The notes below the pieces were generated by a model, which was given only the letters and a program-made list of their open reading frames with translations, was not told the origin of the DNA and ran no database searches. 52,033 bases of DNA from Clostridia bacterium (GTDB lineage Bacteria > Bacillota > Clostridia > Oscillospirales > CAG-272), in the NCBI GenBank assembly GCA_017504995.1, contig JAFVQC010000013.1, positions 1-52,033 of the forward strand, given 5' to 3'. The position numbers and the translations under genes are program-made. The stretch's first letter is position 1. Each line of letters begins with the position of its first letter. Shown here in pieces: positions 24,945 through 33,580 of this stretch.

Positions 24945-25195
24945 ACTCGTTTTCCGCGCTTCAAGAGAGCCGTCGGTTGGTGTGAGACGGTAGCGCGAGG
25001 GCGACGAATTCCTTTCGTGAGCTGTGGGCTGAAGGTATGGACTTGTAGGCTTTACCGGTGACGACCGTTATTCGTTACGGTGTGAATACGCACCCGAGAA
25101 GGCTCTTTTCGCGAGAAAAGGGCGAAGCAGAGTGGTACCGCGGCGAGAGCCGTCCCTGTCTCTTTCTTTTGGAAGGAGATGGGCTTTTTCTTTTT
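24945..25195 (+). promoter_or_regulatory. T-box riboswitch leader
   Basis: The stem I apical part CCGTCGGTTGGTGTGAGACGG (split as stem CCGTC/GACGG, 24970-24990), the GAGCTGTGGGCTGAAGG and GTAGGC segments, CGTTACG, and the highly conserved T-box AGAGTGGTACCGCGG (25129-25143) are all present, followed by a terminator ending in a T-run near 25195. The leader lets uncharged tRNA turn on the ABC transporter genes. The specifier lies in GAATTCC (25006-25012): TTC (Phe) if it directly follows GAA, TCC (Ser) if offset by one as in glyQS. Trp would be expected from the transporter family, so the amino acid remains open. Confidence 0.88.
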
Positions 25196-25254
25196 CTCGA
25201 CCGATTCACGGCAAAGCCGTGTAACGATAAAAAACTCAAAGAGGAGAAATTATT

Positions 25255-26184
25255 ATGAAAAAATTAGCATCGATTCTTTTGGCGCTGACCCTGTGTCTTT
25301 GCGCGTGTGTGTCCTTTGCGGCATGCGGCAACAAGACCGACTACACCGTTGGTATCTGCCAGCTGATGGAGCACGATTCGCTGGACAAGGCGACCAAGGG
25401 CTTTCAGGACGCTCTGACCGAGGCGCTTGCCGCCGAGGGTAAGACGGTAACCTTTGACGTACAGGTTCCCGGTGAGGCAACCCTTTGCTCTACCGTGGTC
25501 AATACCTTCGTTTCCAAGAAGGTAGATCTGATCATGGCAAACGCGACCCCCGCCCTGACGGCTGCCGCGGAAGCTACCGACACCATTCCCGTTCTCGGTA
25601 CGTCGGTCACCGATTACAAGGATACCTTTAAGAACGGAATCCCCGCAAACGTAACGGGTACCTCCGACGCCGTTCCCTTCGACGAGCAGGCGAAGATGAT
25701 GATCGACACCCTCGGTCTGAAGGCAGGCGACAAGGTCGGCGTGATCTATTGCTCGGGAGAGACCAACTCCAAGGTTCAGTACGACGCGGTAAAGGCGTTG
25801 TTTGAGGCAAAGGGCATCGAGGCGAAGGCGTATACCTTCTCCGACGCGGCAACCGAGCTGCAGGCGATCACCAACTCCGCCGCAAGCGAGTGCCGCGCCA
25901 TCTACGTTCCTTCCGACAACACCGTGGCGCAGAACGATTCCGTCGTAGGCACGGTTTGCTCCGAGAAGAACGTTCCCGTATTCACCAGCTATGCGTCCAC
26001 CATCGGCTACGCAAGCCTTGCCATTGACTACTATCAGCTTGGCGTAGAGACGGGCAAGATGGCGGCAGAGATCCTTCTGGGTACGAAGCAGACGACTGAT
26101 TTTGAGATCAAGACCCTGACGCCTACCACGGTTTACGACAAGGCGCTTTGCGAAAAGCTCAACGTGACCGTTCCCGAAAACTAA
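25255..26184 (+). CDS. ABC transporter substrate-binding lipoprotein (TrpX-like, COG2984 type)
   Basis: A 309-residue lipoprotein: MKK, hydrophobic core, lipobox FAAC with Cys24. The mature domain has the periplasmic-binding-protein type I fold typical of TrpX-like proteins, with YTVGICQLMEHDSLDKATKGFQDAL at the front, ANATPALTAAAEATDTIPVLGTSVTD and VIYCSGETNSK further on. It would capture the ligand outside the cell for the permease and ATPase encoded directly downstream. It is under T-box control, so the ligand should be an amino acid. The start ATG 25255 follows AGAGGAG. Confidence 0.87.
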   Translation: MKKLASILLALTLCLCACVSFAACGNKTDYTVGICQLMEHDSLDKATKGFQDALTEALAAEGKTVTFDVQVPGEATLCSTVVNTFVSKKVDLIMANATPALTAAAEATDTIPVLGTSVTDYKDTFKNGIPANVTGTSDAVPFDEQAKMMIDTLGLKAGDKVGVIYCSGETNSKVQYDAVKALFEAKGIEAKAYTFSDAATELQAITNSAASECRAIYVPSDNTVAQNDSVVGTVCSEKNVPVFTSYASTIGYASLAIDYYQLGVETGKMAAEILLGTKQTTDFEIKTLTPTTVYDKALCEKLNVTVPEN

Positions 26185-26202
26185 TTGAAAAAAGAGACAA
26201 TC

Positions 26203-27138
26203 ATGGTTTTTTTGAATGCATTACCCGGCGCGGTTGCCGAGGGTCTCATTTGGGGACTGATGGCGATCGGCGTATACATTTCTTATAAAATTTTGGATAT
26301 TGCCGACCTTTCGGTGGACGGCTCGATCTGCACAGGTATGTGTGTGTGCGCGGTACTGATCGCGGCGGGCGTGCCCGCTTGGGTCAGTATGATCGTCGCC
26401 TTTCTCGCGGGGGCACTTGCGGGAACGCTGACGGGACTGTTTCATTCCGCCCTGGGAATCCCCGCGATACTGGCGGGTATTCTGACTCAGCTGATCCTCT
26501 ACTCGGTGAATCTGACCGTTCTTGGGGGAAAGCCCCTCGTTCAGATCAGCGCGAGAGAATATGATCTGTTGTTGAATATGAGCAACAACATTCACGCCAT
26601 TATTATGGCGGCGATCCTGATTGCGGCGGTGATCGTGGTGCTTTGGCTCTTCTTTTACACCGAGGTGGGTCTGACCCTGAAATCCACGGGCGACAATCCC
26701 GATATGAGCCGCGCGCAGGGGGTCAACGTCAAGCTCAATAAGGTGGTAGGTCTTGCCCTTTCCAACGGCGTGGTCGCCCTTTCGGGGGCACTCCTGGCGC
26801 AGTACAAGGGCTCTGCCAACATCAATGAGGGCAGAGGCGCCATCGTTATCGGTCTTGCGGCGATCTTTATCGGACTTTCGGTTTCCATGAAGATCAAGCC
26901 CAATTTTGTGGTGAGTCTGATCGGTGTCATTGGCGGCGGTATCGTATATTACGTGATCTACAACGTGGTGATCCTGCTGGGTCTGAAAACCGATTACCTG
27001 AAGATGTTCTCCGCGTTGATCGTGGCGCTGTTCCTTGCCGCGCCTTATCTCAAGACCACGTATTTTACCAAGCAAAAGTCACTGCACCCCGTGATACCTT
27101 CCGAGAAAAAAGAGGAAGGAGGACGGACGGATGCTTAA
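26203..27138 (+). CDS. ABC transporter permease (TrpY-like, COG4120 type)
   Basis: About 311 residues with eight or more membrane helices. FLNALPGAVAEGLIWGLMAIGVYISYKILDIADLSVDG is the typical start of this branched-chain-permease-like family, and the GLTLKSTGDNPDMSRAQGVN loop contacts the ATPase. I place the start at ATG 26203 instead of the upstream TTG 26185, because it fits the family N-terminus. The end overlaps the ATPase gene by eight bases. Part of the T-box-controlled operon. Confidence 0.88.
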   Translation: MVFLNALPGAVAEGLIWGLMAIGVYISYKILDIADLSVDGSICTGMCVCAVLIAAGVPAWVSMIVAFLAGALAGTLTGLFHSALGIPAILAGILTQLILYSVNLTVLGGKPLVQISAREYDLLLNMSNNIHAIIMAAILIAAVIVVLWLFFYTEVGLTLKSTGDNPDMSRAQGVNVKLNKVVGLALSNGVVALSGALLAQYKGSANINEGRGAIVIGLAAIFIGLSVSMKIKPNFVVSLIGVIGGGIVYYVIYNVVILLGLKTDYLKMFSALIVALFLAAPYLKTTYFTKQKSLHPVIPSEKKEEGGRTDA

Positions 27139-27928
27139 AATTACCGATCTGCAAAAGACCTTTAACCCCGGAACTGTCAACGCGAAAACCGCCCTCAGCG
27201 GCTTTGATCTGCATATTAAGGACGGGGATTTCGTTACCGTCATCGGCGGCAACGGCGCGGGTAAGAGTACGCTGCTCAACGCCATCGCGGGGGTTTGGAA
27301 GCCCGATTTCGGCTCCATCGAGATCGGCGGCGTGGACGTAACGAATATGCCCGAGCATAAGCGGGCAAAGTTCCTCGGACGGGTATTCCAAGACCCCATG
27401 AAGGGAACGTCTCCCGACATGGAGATCGCGGAGAATCTGTCCATTGCCGCAAGACGGGGAACCCATCGCAAGCTGATCTGGGGCTGTACCCGTAAGGAGA
27501 AGGAGAGCTATCGGGAGCTGCTTGCCCAGCTGGATCTGGGACTGGAGGACCGACTGTCCACCAAGGTGGGACTGCTTTCGGGCGGTCAGCGGCAGGCGGT
27601 GACGCTGTTGATGGCAACTCTGAAAAAGCCGAAGATCCTGCTTTTGGACGAGCATACCGCCGCCCTTGACCCAAAAACCGCGGCAAAGGTGCTGTCCCTG
27701 ACCGACAAGCTGGTGAGGGAAAATAACCTGACCACGCTGATGATCACCCATAATATGCACGACGCTATCGCCTACGGCAACCGTCTCATTATGATGCACG
27801 AGGGTCGGGTCGCCGTGGACGTTTGTGGCGAGGAAAAGAAAAATCTCACCATCGAGCAGCTGCTCGGCTTGTTTGAAAAGGCAAGCGGCAGTCAGTTTTC
27901 CGATGATAAAGTGATGCTTTCTAAATAG
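27131..27928 (+). CDS. ABC transporter ATP-binding protein (TrpZ-like, COG1101 type)
   Basis: A 265-residue nucleotide-binding subunit. Walker A is GGNGAGKST, the Q-loop follows in RVFQDPMKGTS, the signature is LSGGQRQ, Walker B is ILLLDEHTAALD, and the switch His lies in MITHNM. The QDPMKGTSPDMEIAENLSIAARRG segment is typical of COG1101 ATPases. It completes the three-gene transporter and is followed by two terminator hairpins. Confidence 0.9.
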   Translation: MLKITDLQKTFNPGTVNAKTALSGFDLHIKDGDFVTVIGGNGAGKSTLLNAIAGVWKPDFGSIEIGGVDVTNMPEHKRAKFLGRVFQDPMKGTSPDMEIAENLSIAARRGTHRKLIWGCTRKEKESYRELLAQLDLGLEDRLSTKVGLLSGGQRQAVTLLMATLKKPKILLLDEHTAALDPKTAAKVLSLTDKLVRENNLTTLMITHNMHDAIAYGNRLIMMHEGRVAVDVCGEEKKNLTIEQLLGLFEKASGSQFSDDKVMLSK

Positions 27929-27943
27929 GACGCGTTAAGGATG

Positions 27944-28008
27944 CGCTGAGGGGAACTTCTTTCGAGAAGTTCCCCTCAGCGTGTCGATAAAGCATCGACA
28001 CGCTTTTT
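27944..28008 (+). terminator. Double hairpin terminator of the transporter operon
   Basis: First hairpin: CGCTGAGGGGAACTTCT with its complement (27944-27981). Second: GCGTGTCGATaaagcATCGACACGC followed by TTTTT (27979-28008), a standard intrinsic terminator. Confidence 0.85.
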
Positions 28009-28240
28009 ATATGTTTTACTAAATCACGCCCCGCCGACACACTTGCGTGTGTCGGGCGAAATAGACTTTTTCGACAGACTGTCAAGAACTTGTAACAAGT
28101 TCTTGGATTTCATATTGTTCCTGCTCGCCTATAGAAAACAAAGGGCAACCGTAAAGAAACGGCGAGCTAAGCAAGTTTGCCGTACGTTCCCTTGGCAAGA
28201 TGTCCTCCATACGCCTACGGCATATTTGCAAAAATTTTTT
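28009..28240. repeat. Intergenic hairpins, no gene
   Basis: Contains CGCCCGACACACgcaaGTGTGTCGGG-type hairpin (28030-28057) and CAAGAACTTGtaaCAAGTTCTTG (28083-28105), a short member of the AAGAACTTG hairpin family. No supported gene is seen. Confidence 0.5.
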
Positions 28241-28248
28241 AAATCTTA

Positions 28249-28276
28249 TTGAAAAAAATCAAAAAGATGTTATAAT
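28249..28276 (+). promoter_or_regulatory. Promoter of the PHP phosphatase gene
   Basis: TTGAAA (28249-28254) and TATAAT (28271-28276) with a 16-base spacer. It supports the start at 28317 over earlier in-frame starts. Confidence 0.7.
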
Positions 28277-28316
28277 AATGGCAAAGGACAAAATAAACGA
28301 AAAAGGAAGAGAAAGC

Positions 28317-29141
28317 ATGGTCAATTATCACGCGCATACCTTTCGTTGCCGTCACGCAACGGGAGCTGAGGAAAAATATCTGGAACGGGCAATCGAAAAC
28401 GGCGTAACGCATTTCGGCTTTTCCGATCACGCTCCCTTCGTGTTTCCCGACGGATACGAATCGACCTTTCGTGTGCCTATGAATCTGCGATTTGAATACA
28501 TGGAAACGCTGGGCAAGCTTCGGGAGAAATTCAAGGAAAAGATCCACGTGTTTATCGGCTTTGAAATGGAATATCTGCCCGACTATTTTGACGAAATGCT
28601 GAAAACCGTCAATGAGGCGGGGGCGGAATATCTGATCCTCGGACAGCATTTTCTGGGGAACGAGCACCCCGAAATGTTCCGCGTTTCTCAGGGAAGCGAC
28701 GATGAGAGCCTGCTTGCCGCCTATATCGATCAGGTCATTGAGGGCATGGAAACGGGCGTGTTTTCCTATCTGGCGCACCCCGATATGTTTCATTTTACGG
28801 GAGACGAGAAGCTCTTGGAATCCTACGATCGCAAGCTCTGTCGGGCGGCGGTTCGGCTGGGGTTGCCCTTGGAGATCAATCTGCTGGGTATTCGAAGTCA
28901 ACGCTGTTATCCGAGAGAGAGCTTCTGGCGGATCGCCGCCGAGGAAGGCGTAGAGGTGGTCATCGGCTTTGACGCCCACGAAAGACGGGCGGCTTACGAC
29001 GAAAAATCGATTGCCGTTGCCATGGAGCTGATCGAGCGCTACGGACTCAAATACAATCCCTATCCCACGCTGATCGATCCGCGGACGAAACAGCCACGGG
29101 ATATGAAATACGACGGAATCGATTCGACAAAAAAGGCTTGA
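28317..29141 (+). CDS. PHP-domain histidinol-phosphatase-like protein
   Basis: A 274-residue PHP hydrolase. NYHAHTFRCRHATG is the opening HxH metal motif, FSDHAPF follows near residue 40, IGFEMEYLPDYFD near 80, ILGQHF near 105, YLAHPDMF near 150 and GFDAHER near 220 complete the metal site. The pattern fits HisK-type histidinol-phosphatases well, but the related gene at 5539 shows that more than one PHP enzyme exists here. ATG 28317 follows AGGAAG; the promoter at 28249 excludes the longer reading frame. The stop overlaps the smpB promoter. Confidence 0.83.
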   Translation: MVNYHAHTFRCRHATGAEEKYLERAIENGVTHFGFSDHAPFVFPDGYESTFRVPMNLRFEYMETLGKLREKFKEKIHVFIGFEMEYLPDYFDEMLKTVNEAGAEYLILGQHFLGNEHPEMFRVSQGSDDESLLAAYIDQVIEGMETGVFSYLAHPDMFHFTGDEKLLESYDRKLCRAAVRLGLPLEINLLGIRSQRCYPRESFWRIAAEEGVEVVIGFDAHERRAAYDEKSIAVAMELIERYGLKYNPYPTLIDPRTKQPRDMKYDGIDSTKKA

Positions 29142-29166
29142 TTTTTTGCGGGAAGTGTAGTATAAT
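29138..29166 (+). promoter_or_regulatory. Promoter of smpB
   Basis: TTGATT at 29138-29143 and TATAAT at 29161-29166 with exactly 17 bases between; the -35 element overlaps the stop codon of the preceding gene. Confidence 0.75.
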
Positions 29167-29204
29167 ACTTCTGTGCTTTTGAAAAAACGGAAAGGAGAGA
29201 GCGT

Positions 29205-29681
29205 ATGGCGGAAAAAAAACAGTCCTCGCGTACCGTCGCGCAAAATCGCAAGGCGTGGCACGACTATTTCGTGGACGAAAAATACGAAGCAGGGATCGCT
29301 CTGTTCGGAACCGAGGTCAAAAGTATACGAAACGGCGCGGTGAATCTGAAGGATTCCTATTGCTCCTTAAAAAACGGGGAATTATTCGTGATCGGTATGC
29401 ATATCAGCCCCTATGAGAAGGGAAACATATTCAACCGAGAGCCCCTGCGGGATCGCAAGCTGCTGATGCATAAGCGAGAGATCATGAAGCTGGGGGGACT
29501 GATGACCCAAAAGGGATATACGCTCGTCCCCTTGTCCCTTTATTTTTCGGGGAAGAACGTGAAGGTGGAGATCGGTCTTTGCCGAGGCAAGAAGCTGTAC
29601 GACAAGCGCGATGCCGCCGCCGAAAAGCAAGCGTCCCGCGAGATGGATCGCCGCCTGAGAGATCAATCAAAATACGATTGA
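29205..29681 (+). CDS. smpB: SsrA-binding protein SmpB
   Basis: A 158-residue Smp[40 protein letters not shown] is the conserved front, ISPYEKGN and LMHKREI follow, and the basic C-terminal tail ([18 protein letters not shown]) enters the ribosome decoding site. It carries tmRNA to stalled ribosomes. ATG 29205 follows AAAGGAGAG. The tmRNA gene begins 62 bases downstream, the usual neighbour. Confidence 0.96.
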   Translation: MAEKKQSSRTVAQNRKAWHDYFVDEKYEAGIALFGTEVKSIRNGAVNLKDSYCSLKNGELFVIGMHISPYEKGNIFNREPLRDRKLLMHKREIMKLGGLMTQKGYTLVPLSLYFSGKNVKVEIGLCRGKKLYDKRDAAAEKQASREMDRRLRDQSKYD

Positions 29682-29742
29682 TCCTCATACCTTCTACTTC
29701 CTACTTTTTCACTCTTCACTATTACTTCTTACTTCAAACTAT

Positions 29743-30109
29743 GGGCCCGTAAAGGTTTCGACGGGGATTTTGAGGTATAATAAGCGGGTAGAGCCGAGCA
29801 ACCTCTGAAACTGCTCAAATTAAAATTAAACGCTAACGATAGAAACGTTGCAATGGCTGCCTGAGGCAGTGCCGCGGCATAAGCCGCCCGTTCCTCCGAG
29901 GAGTATCGCGGCCTCGGACTGAGCGTCAAATGAGCGATGCCCGTGCATCGGCGGTTCGCCATTGAACCGATCACGCAGAAAATGGCTACCGAAGCGTAAA
30001 GTCTGTCCGTTGACGGTACGACGAGGGAAGATCAAATAACGGAATGCACCCGGAGAAGGTTATATCAAGAGATTTTCGGACAGGGGTTCGACTCCCCTCG
30101 GGTCCACCA
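29743..30109 (+). ncRNA. ssrA: Transfer-messenger RNA (tmRNA)
   Basis: The 5' end GGGCCCGTAAAGGTTTCGACG and 3' end GGGGTTCGACTCCCC...CCACCA form the tRNA-like domain. The tag reading frame resumes at GCT after TTAAAATTAAAC (about 29833) and encodes ANDRNVAMAA followed by TGA. The tag ends in the AA residues recognised by proteases. The 3' CCA is encoded at 30107-30109, and a GCGGCAAgTTGCCGC hairpin follows at once. Confidence 0.95.
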
Positions 30110-30198
30110 GCGGCAAGTTGCCGCCCCCAATTATCGGGGATGTGCAGCGATATGCCAAACCTCATACCGCGATGGCGGGGTTCGGATTTGAGTCCGAA

Positions 30199-30229
30199 TG
30201 CTCCACCAAACGCTACTCAGACGAACACC
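30199..30229. other. Candidate attL
   Basis: Core TGCTCCACCAA (30199-30209) followed on the element side by AGACGAACACC (30219-30229), the inverse of the arm at the other end. It lies 90 bases beyond the tmRNA 3' end. Confidence 0.65.
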
Positions 30230-30280
30230 TACTTCTTTAGCGGCGGCTTCGCCGTTAAGGTTTCGCTCTGATACGAACAG

Positions 30281-30321
30281 AAAAACGCCATCTTAAATGA
30301 AAGTCTAAGGTGGCGTTTTTT
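30281..30321. terminator. Terminator at the left end of the element
   Basis: AAAAACGCCATCTTA and TAAGGTGGCGTTTTT form a near-perfect stem with A- and T-runs, so it can act on both strands. Confidence 0.8.
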
Positions 30322-30335
30322 CGTGCCCGCAGATT

Positions 30336-30364
30336 TGTCAATATTCCTCACTTGTGGTATAATT
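30336..30364 (+). promoter_or_regulatory. Promoter of the 59-aa protein gene
   Basis: TTGTCA (30336-30341) and TATAAT (30359-30364) separated by 17 bases, about 28 bases before the start codon. Confidence 0.75.
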
Positions 30365-30391
30365 ATGTCACAAATCAAAGGAGGATGTTTT

Positions 30392-30571
30392 ATGGACGCC
30401 AAGAAATATGAAATCGAAGTCGATGATTTTGAGCATAGAATGCTCGTACAAGCTTTGAGCGAGAAACGCAATGAGCTTATCGCGGAAGGTAAAAGCACCG
30501 CGGATATTGATGCCCTGCTGCTAAAAGCCGTTGATGCAAAACCCGCTAAGAAGAAAAAGCGAACTACATAG
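30392..30571 (+). CDS. Small hypothetical protein, 59 residues
   Basis: MDAKKYEIEVDDFEHRMLVQALSEKRNELIAEGKSTADIDALLLKAVDAKP plus a basic KKKKR tail. Predicted as a helix-turn-helix-like hairpin of two helices with a charged end; family not recognised. It has an excellent promoter and AAAGGAGG seven bases ahead of ATG 30392, so it is probably expressed. A stem at 30583-30623 ends it. It is the only element gene on the plus strand at the left end. Confidence 0.75.
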   Translation: MDAKKYEIEVDDFEHRMLVQALSEKRNELIAEGKSTADIDALLLKAVDAKPAKKKKRTT

Positions 30572-30582
30572 TAAAACGAAAT

Positions 30583-30623
30583 AGCCGCTATCGCGGCGTG
30601 ATAATCACGCTTTGATAGCGGCT
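30583..30623. terminator. Hairpin between the 59-aa gene and the S-subunit gene
   Basis: AGCCGCTATC and its complement GATAGCGGCT enclose a second small stem (GCGTGAtaaTCACGC). It lies between convergent genes. Confidence 0.75.
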
Positions 30624-30627
30624 TAAA

Positions 30628-31101
30628 TTATGCAAGCATCAAAGAACTGAATTTTTTCTGTGTTTTTTCTTCAATAACACGTAAATAATGCTCCATAAAA
30701 TCATAATCTGGATTGCCGTTAACATCCCTTGGTAATTTTACAGTATCTTTTTGTATAGATTTGTGAGATATAGAATCGCCCCAAGTGTAAATGCTACCTA
30801 TACTTGCTTTTAATGCCGTTACTAAAAACAATTGTATGTGCTTTTGACGATATGCCCCTTCTTTAAGATAAAGTGCCAAATTGTGGCTATCATTAGAGTA
30901 AAAATCTTTTTCTTGATAGGTTATAGCCAATGTCTTTCCCCCTATCAATATACAATTACCTTCCTCTATTAGCTGCTCATCATACTTTATATGACTATAA
31001 ACACCGTTGTTTTCATTGCTCGCAGTTATATAGGGGGTATCTCCGCTTTCCTCTCTAATATCACTTTTTAATATGCTATGCGTGTTTTTTATGTCAAACA
31101 A
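30628..31101 (-). pseudogene. C-terminal half of the restriction S subunit (second target-recognition domain), out of frame
   Basis: 157 codons from the first usable TTG to the stop, read in a different frame from the N-terminal half at 31182-31694. The sequence FDIKNTHSILKSDIREESGDTPYITASNENNGVYSHI is a standard target-recognition domain start and GDSISHKSIQKDTVKLPRDVNGNPDYDFMEHYL is the conserved helix that follows. Removing one 26-bp repeat unit at 31178-31229 restores one open reading frame through both halves. It is therefore better viewed as a switched-off part than as decayed DNA. Confidence 0.85.
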
Positions 31102-31165
31102 ATCCGTAATTTTGAAATCTATCCATTCACTCGTATGAATAGAATCGAAAATTTTGGAGTTCTTC

Positions 31166-31229
31166 GCTGACCGCAGAGCAGTCAGCGAAGAGCTGACCGC
31201 AGAGCAGTCAGCGAAGAGCTGACCGCAGA
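31166..31229. repeat. 26-bp tandem repeat in the S-subunit gene
   Basis: Two identical 26-bp units (31178-31203 and 31204-31229), each beginning GCAGTCAGCGAAGAGCTGAC, plus a 12-base partial unit (31166-31177). Because 26 is not divisible by three, each gain or loss changes the reading frame of the S-subunit gene. Confidence 0.92.
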
Positions 31230-31694
31230 TTCCAGATTTCGCATATATGATTCCATATATGCGAAATCTGGGTTGCCTGTTTCATCAACAGGCAACATTA
31301 TGGAATCCTTCTCCATTGTTTCTTTCTTCCATTTGTCAATAAAAGCATATTTTCTTCCCGCTGATTTCAGTAAGGGTATAATGAAAAGTGCCGTATATTG
31401 ATTCATCTCAAATTTTGGATATAAAACATTTACATCGTCCGAAGCCCAAAATTCTTTATCTTGATAAAATGCTTCACCAACAGAACCGTTATAAGTGATA
31501 GTGATTGTATTTGCGGGATGTAATTTTTCCTTGTTGGCAATTTGAGCAGTAACACCGTTATTGATCGCACTTGCACCAATGAACCTAATTTCACCATCTC
31601 GCATATTTGCTTTTGTCAATCTCGTCCCCTTTACAACCGTAAATAATTTTTCTATGGCAAAAGGTTTCCATTGCGAAATATCAATCTTATTCAT
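31182..31694 (-). CDS. Restriction S subunit, N-terminal half (first target-recognition domain), truncated by repeat frame
   Basis: 170 residues: KPFAIEKLFTVVKGTRLTKANMRDGEIRFIGASAINNGV is a typical first target-recognition domain of a type I/BcgI-like specificity subunit, and FIDKWKKETMEKDSIMLPVDETGNPDFAYMESYMRNLE is its long conserved helix. The frame then enters the 26-bp repeats and stops. The start ATG overlaps the end of the upstream nuclease-methylase gene by eight bases. In the present state a half S subunit is made, which might pair with itself and recognise a symmetric site, as shown for truncated HsdS proteins elsewhere. Confidence 0.88.
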   Translation of the reverse strand: MNKIDISQWKPFAIEKLFTVVKGTRLTKANMRDGEIRFIGASAINNGVTAQIANKEKLHPANTITITYNGSVGEAFYQDKEFWASDDVNVLYPKFEMNQYTALFIIPLLKSAGRKYAFIDKWKKETMEKDSIMLPVDETGNPDFAYMESYMRNLESAVSSSLTALRSALR

Positions 31695-33552
31695 TATCGG
31701 ATGCTCCTTTCAACGTAATAATTACATTGTTTTCAGCAGAAGAAACTGTACTGTTGTACATCACCTTTGTTACAAGTTTTTCACTAAACTCTTTAACATC
31801 TATTTGTTGTTGGAACATCAAATAGTCCATCATTGTTTTGGTGAAATCTTCTTCAAAAACCTCAAACTCTTTTTCCGGCATTTGATAACTCAAATGTTCA
31901 GAGGGCTTTATCCATTGAATTGTATCGTGTCCGGATTGTTTTCTAATGAGTTCAATCCATTCGTCCTCAATAGCCTGCCATCTGTCACGGATATCTTGTC
32001 TGCCTTGATTTTTCACAGTTTCAAGACCATCATCCTCAATATAACAAGCAAAAATATCTTTGGTTCCGTGCGGTACACCGGCTTGGAACACAAAAACGGA
32101 TGTAGTAACACCTTCCGAAAATACCTTTTCGGGAAGTTTAACGATTTTCAGCAACGAGCTGTGATTTAACAATTTCTTTCCGCGAGAATCTTTTTCGAGC
32201 TTTTTATCAGGAAGAATAAAAGCACAAAGAGTATTACGAGGAACACTCTTCAATACATTATCAACGATTGTCAAGCAACCATATTTTGATTCAAATGGCG
32301 GATTCATCAGAACCTTAGTGATCGGATAACTTTGCAAAACATAGTTGCCGTCATCATCAACAATGAAATGCCCCTTTTTATCTGTTTTATAGCTTTTAGA
32401 TTTGATCCAATCGCACGCTTCTTGGCTTCTTGAATCTAACTGCTCTAAATTAGTTTTTCCGTCTTTATGTATTAGCATATTCGCACAAGCAAGCGCGAAT
32501 ATTTCTCTATCAAATTCAATGCCGTAGAGTTGAGCATTCATAATAGACGTTGCTTTTTGAGATTTCAAGCCACCCGCCTCTTTAATCATATTACACATAG
32601 ATTTTACAAGAAATGCACCCGAACCGCAGGCAGCATCTAAAACACGGTCATTTTGTGACACACCAATTAAGCGGTACATAAAAGAAGTTATATGATCGGG
32701 AGTAAAGACTTGTCCTGCATCGGATTTACCTTTGTAACGGTTAAATTCATTGAAGAAAATACCCATTACGTCCTCGCCGTTCCAATAATCCGAATTGACG
32801 CAAGCTGAAATTTCCGAAACCCATTGAATAAAATTGTCAATTGCATCTTGATTAGAGGAACTGTTCATTTTTATTTCGGCATATACCTCTATCAGCAAAT
32901 CCAATTTCAGATTTTGCTTTCTGCTTTCTTCTAATGATTTTGATAGGGTGTTAAGGATCGAATTTTTCATCAATGTGAAATCCATTCCCTTTATAAGCAT
33001 CGCGCCGTATCTTTTAGCAACCAATGCACACGCTGTAAAAATCATACGATGCTTCAAGTTGTTAATACCGAAATCAAAATGCAAGCAGTCATTGATTCTT
33101 TTTGTCAGACTATATATTTGTTGCTTATCAATGGTGTTTTGAGTGCATAATGCGAGATAATATCCCTTGTTTTGTAAAACATTTGAAACATCACCAAGTT
33201 CAGAATTGTTTTTGAACACACGTATTTCAATACCGTTATAAAGAATGCCAATAACATCTTTATATTTTTTCAAAACGATATTGCAGTTTTTAGTAAGCTC
33301 ATCAACCCATTTTTGAAGAGAAATATCTTCTGCCTCGGATTTTGTTTCCAAAATGATTGCGGGTGAATTATGATCGTCGGGTAAATACCAACCATCAGGC
33401 TTATCATTTATACCCTTAAATCCTAATTGATTGAACGTGGTGATTTGTCCCGTTCCTTGCTTTACTTTCGATTCTATTTGATCAAAACCAAGAATTATTT
33501 TGGCACTATCGCGAATTTCATCCTCGGTTCTATAGGTGATTTTATTAGCCAT
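31687..33552 (-). CDS. BcgI-like restriction-modification A subunit (nuclease + N6-adenine methylase)
   Basis: A 621-residue fused enzyme. The N-terminal part carries a PD-(D/E)XK nuclease signature, P52-D53 and E69-T-K71 (ILETKSE). The methylase part has QVFTP at 281-285, the SAM motif DAACGSGAFL at 306-315 and the catalytic NPPF at 417-420. A nuclease and methylase in one chain beside a separate S subunit is the layout of type IIB BcgI-like systems. It would cut unmodified DNA outside the site defined by the S subunit. Middle gene of a three-gene operon. Confidence 0.88.
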   Translation of the reverse strand: MANKITYRTEDEIRDSAKIILGFDQIESKVKQGTGQITTFNQLGFKGINDKPDGWYLPDDHNSPAIILETKSEAEDISLQKWVDELTKNCNIVLKKYKDVIGILYNGIEIRVFKNNSELGDVSNVLQNKGYYLALCTQNTIDKQQIYSLTKRINDCLHFDFGINNLKHRMIFTACALVAKRYGAMLIKGMDFTLMKNSILNTLSKSLEESRKQNLKLDLLIEVYAEIKMNSSSNQDAIDNFIQWVSEISACVNSDYWNGEDVMGIFFNEFNRYKGKSDAGQVFTPDHITSFMYRLIGVSQNDRVLDAACGSGAFLVKSMCNMIKEAGGLKSQKATSIMNAQLYGIEFDREIFALACANMLIHKDGKTNLEQLDSRSQEACDWIKSKSYKTDKKGHFIVDDDGNYVLQSYPITKVLMNPPFESKYGCLTIVDNVLKSVPRNTLCAFILPDKKLEKDSRGKKLLNHSSLLKIVKLPEKVFSEGVTTSVFVFQAGVPHGTKDIFACYIEDDGLETVKNQGRQDIRDRWQAIEDEWIELIRKQSGHDTIQWIKPSEHLSYQMPEKEFEVFEEDFTKTMMDYLMFQQQIDVKEFSEKLVTKVMYNSTVSSAENNVIITLKGASDNE

Positions 33553-33580
33553 CTTGTTTAACCTCCGAAATAAAGCTTTT

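Noticed and set aside
30107..30109. tmRNA 3' end as the integration site of the element
   Set aside because: tmRNA genes are frequent targets, but the tail sequence GGGTCCACCA is not repeated at the right end; the 11-bp repeat and the symmetric arms place the junction 90 bases further on.
30110..30208. A tRNA gene ending in TCCACCA just after tmRNA
   Set aside because: The CCA-like end is there, but no T-arm, anticodon arm or acceptor pairing can be formed.
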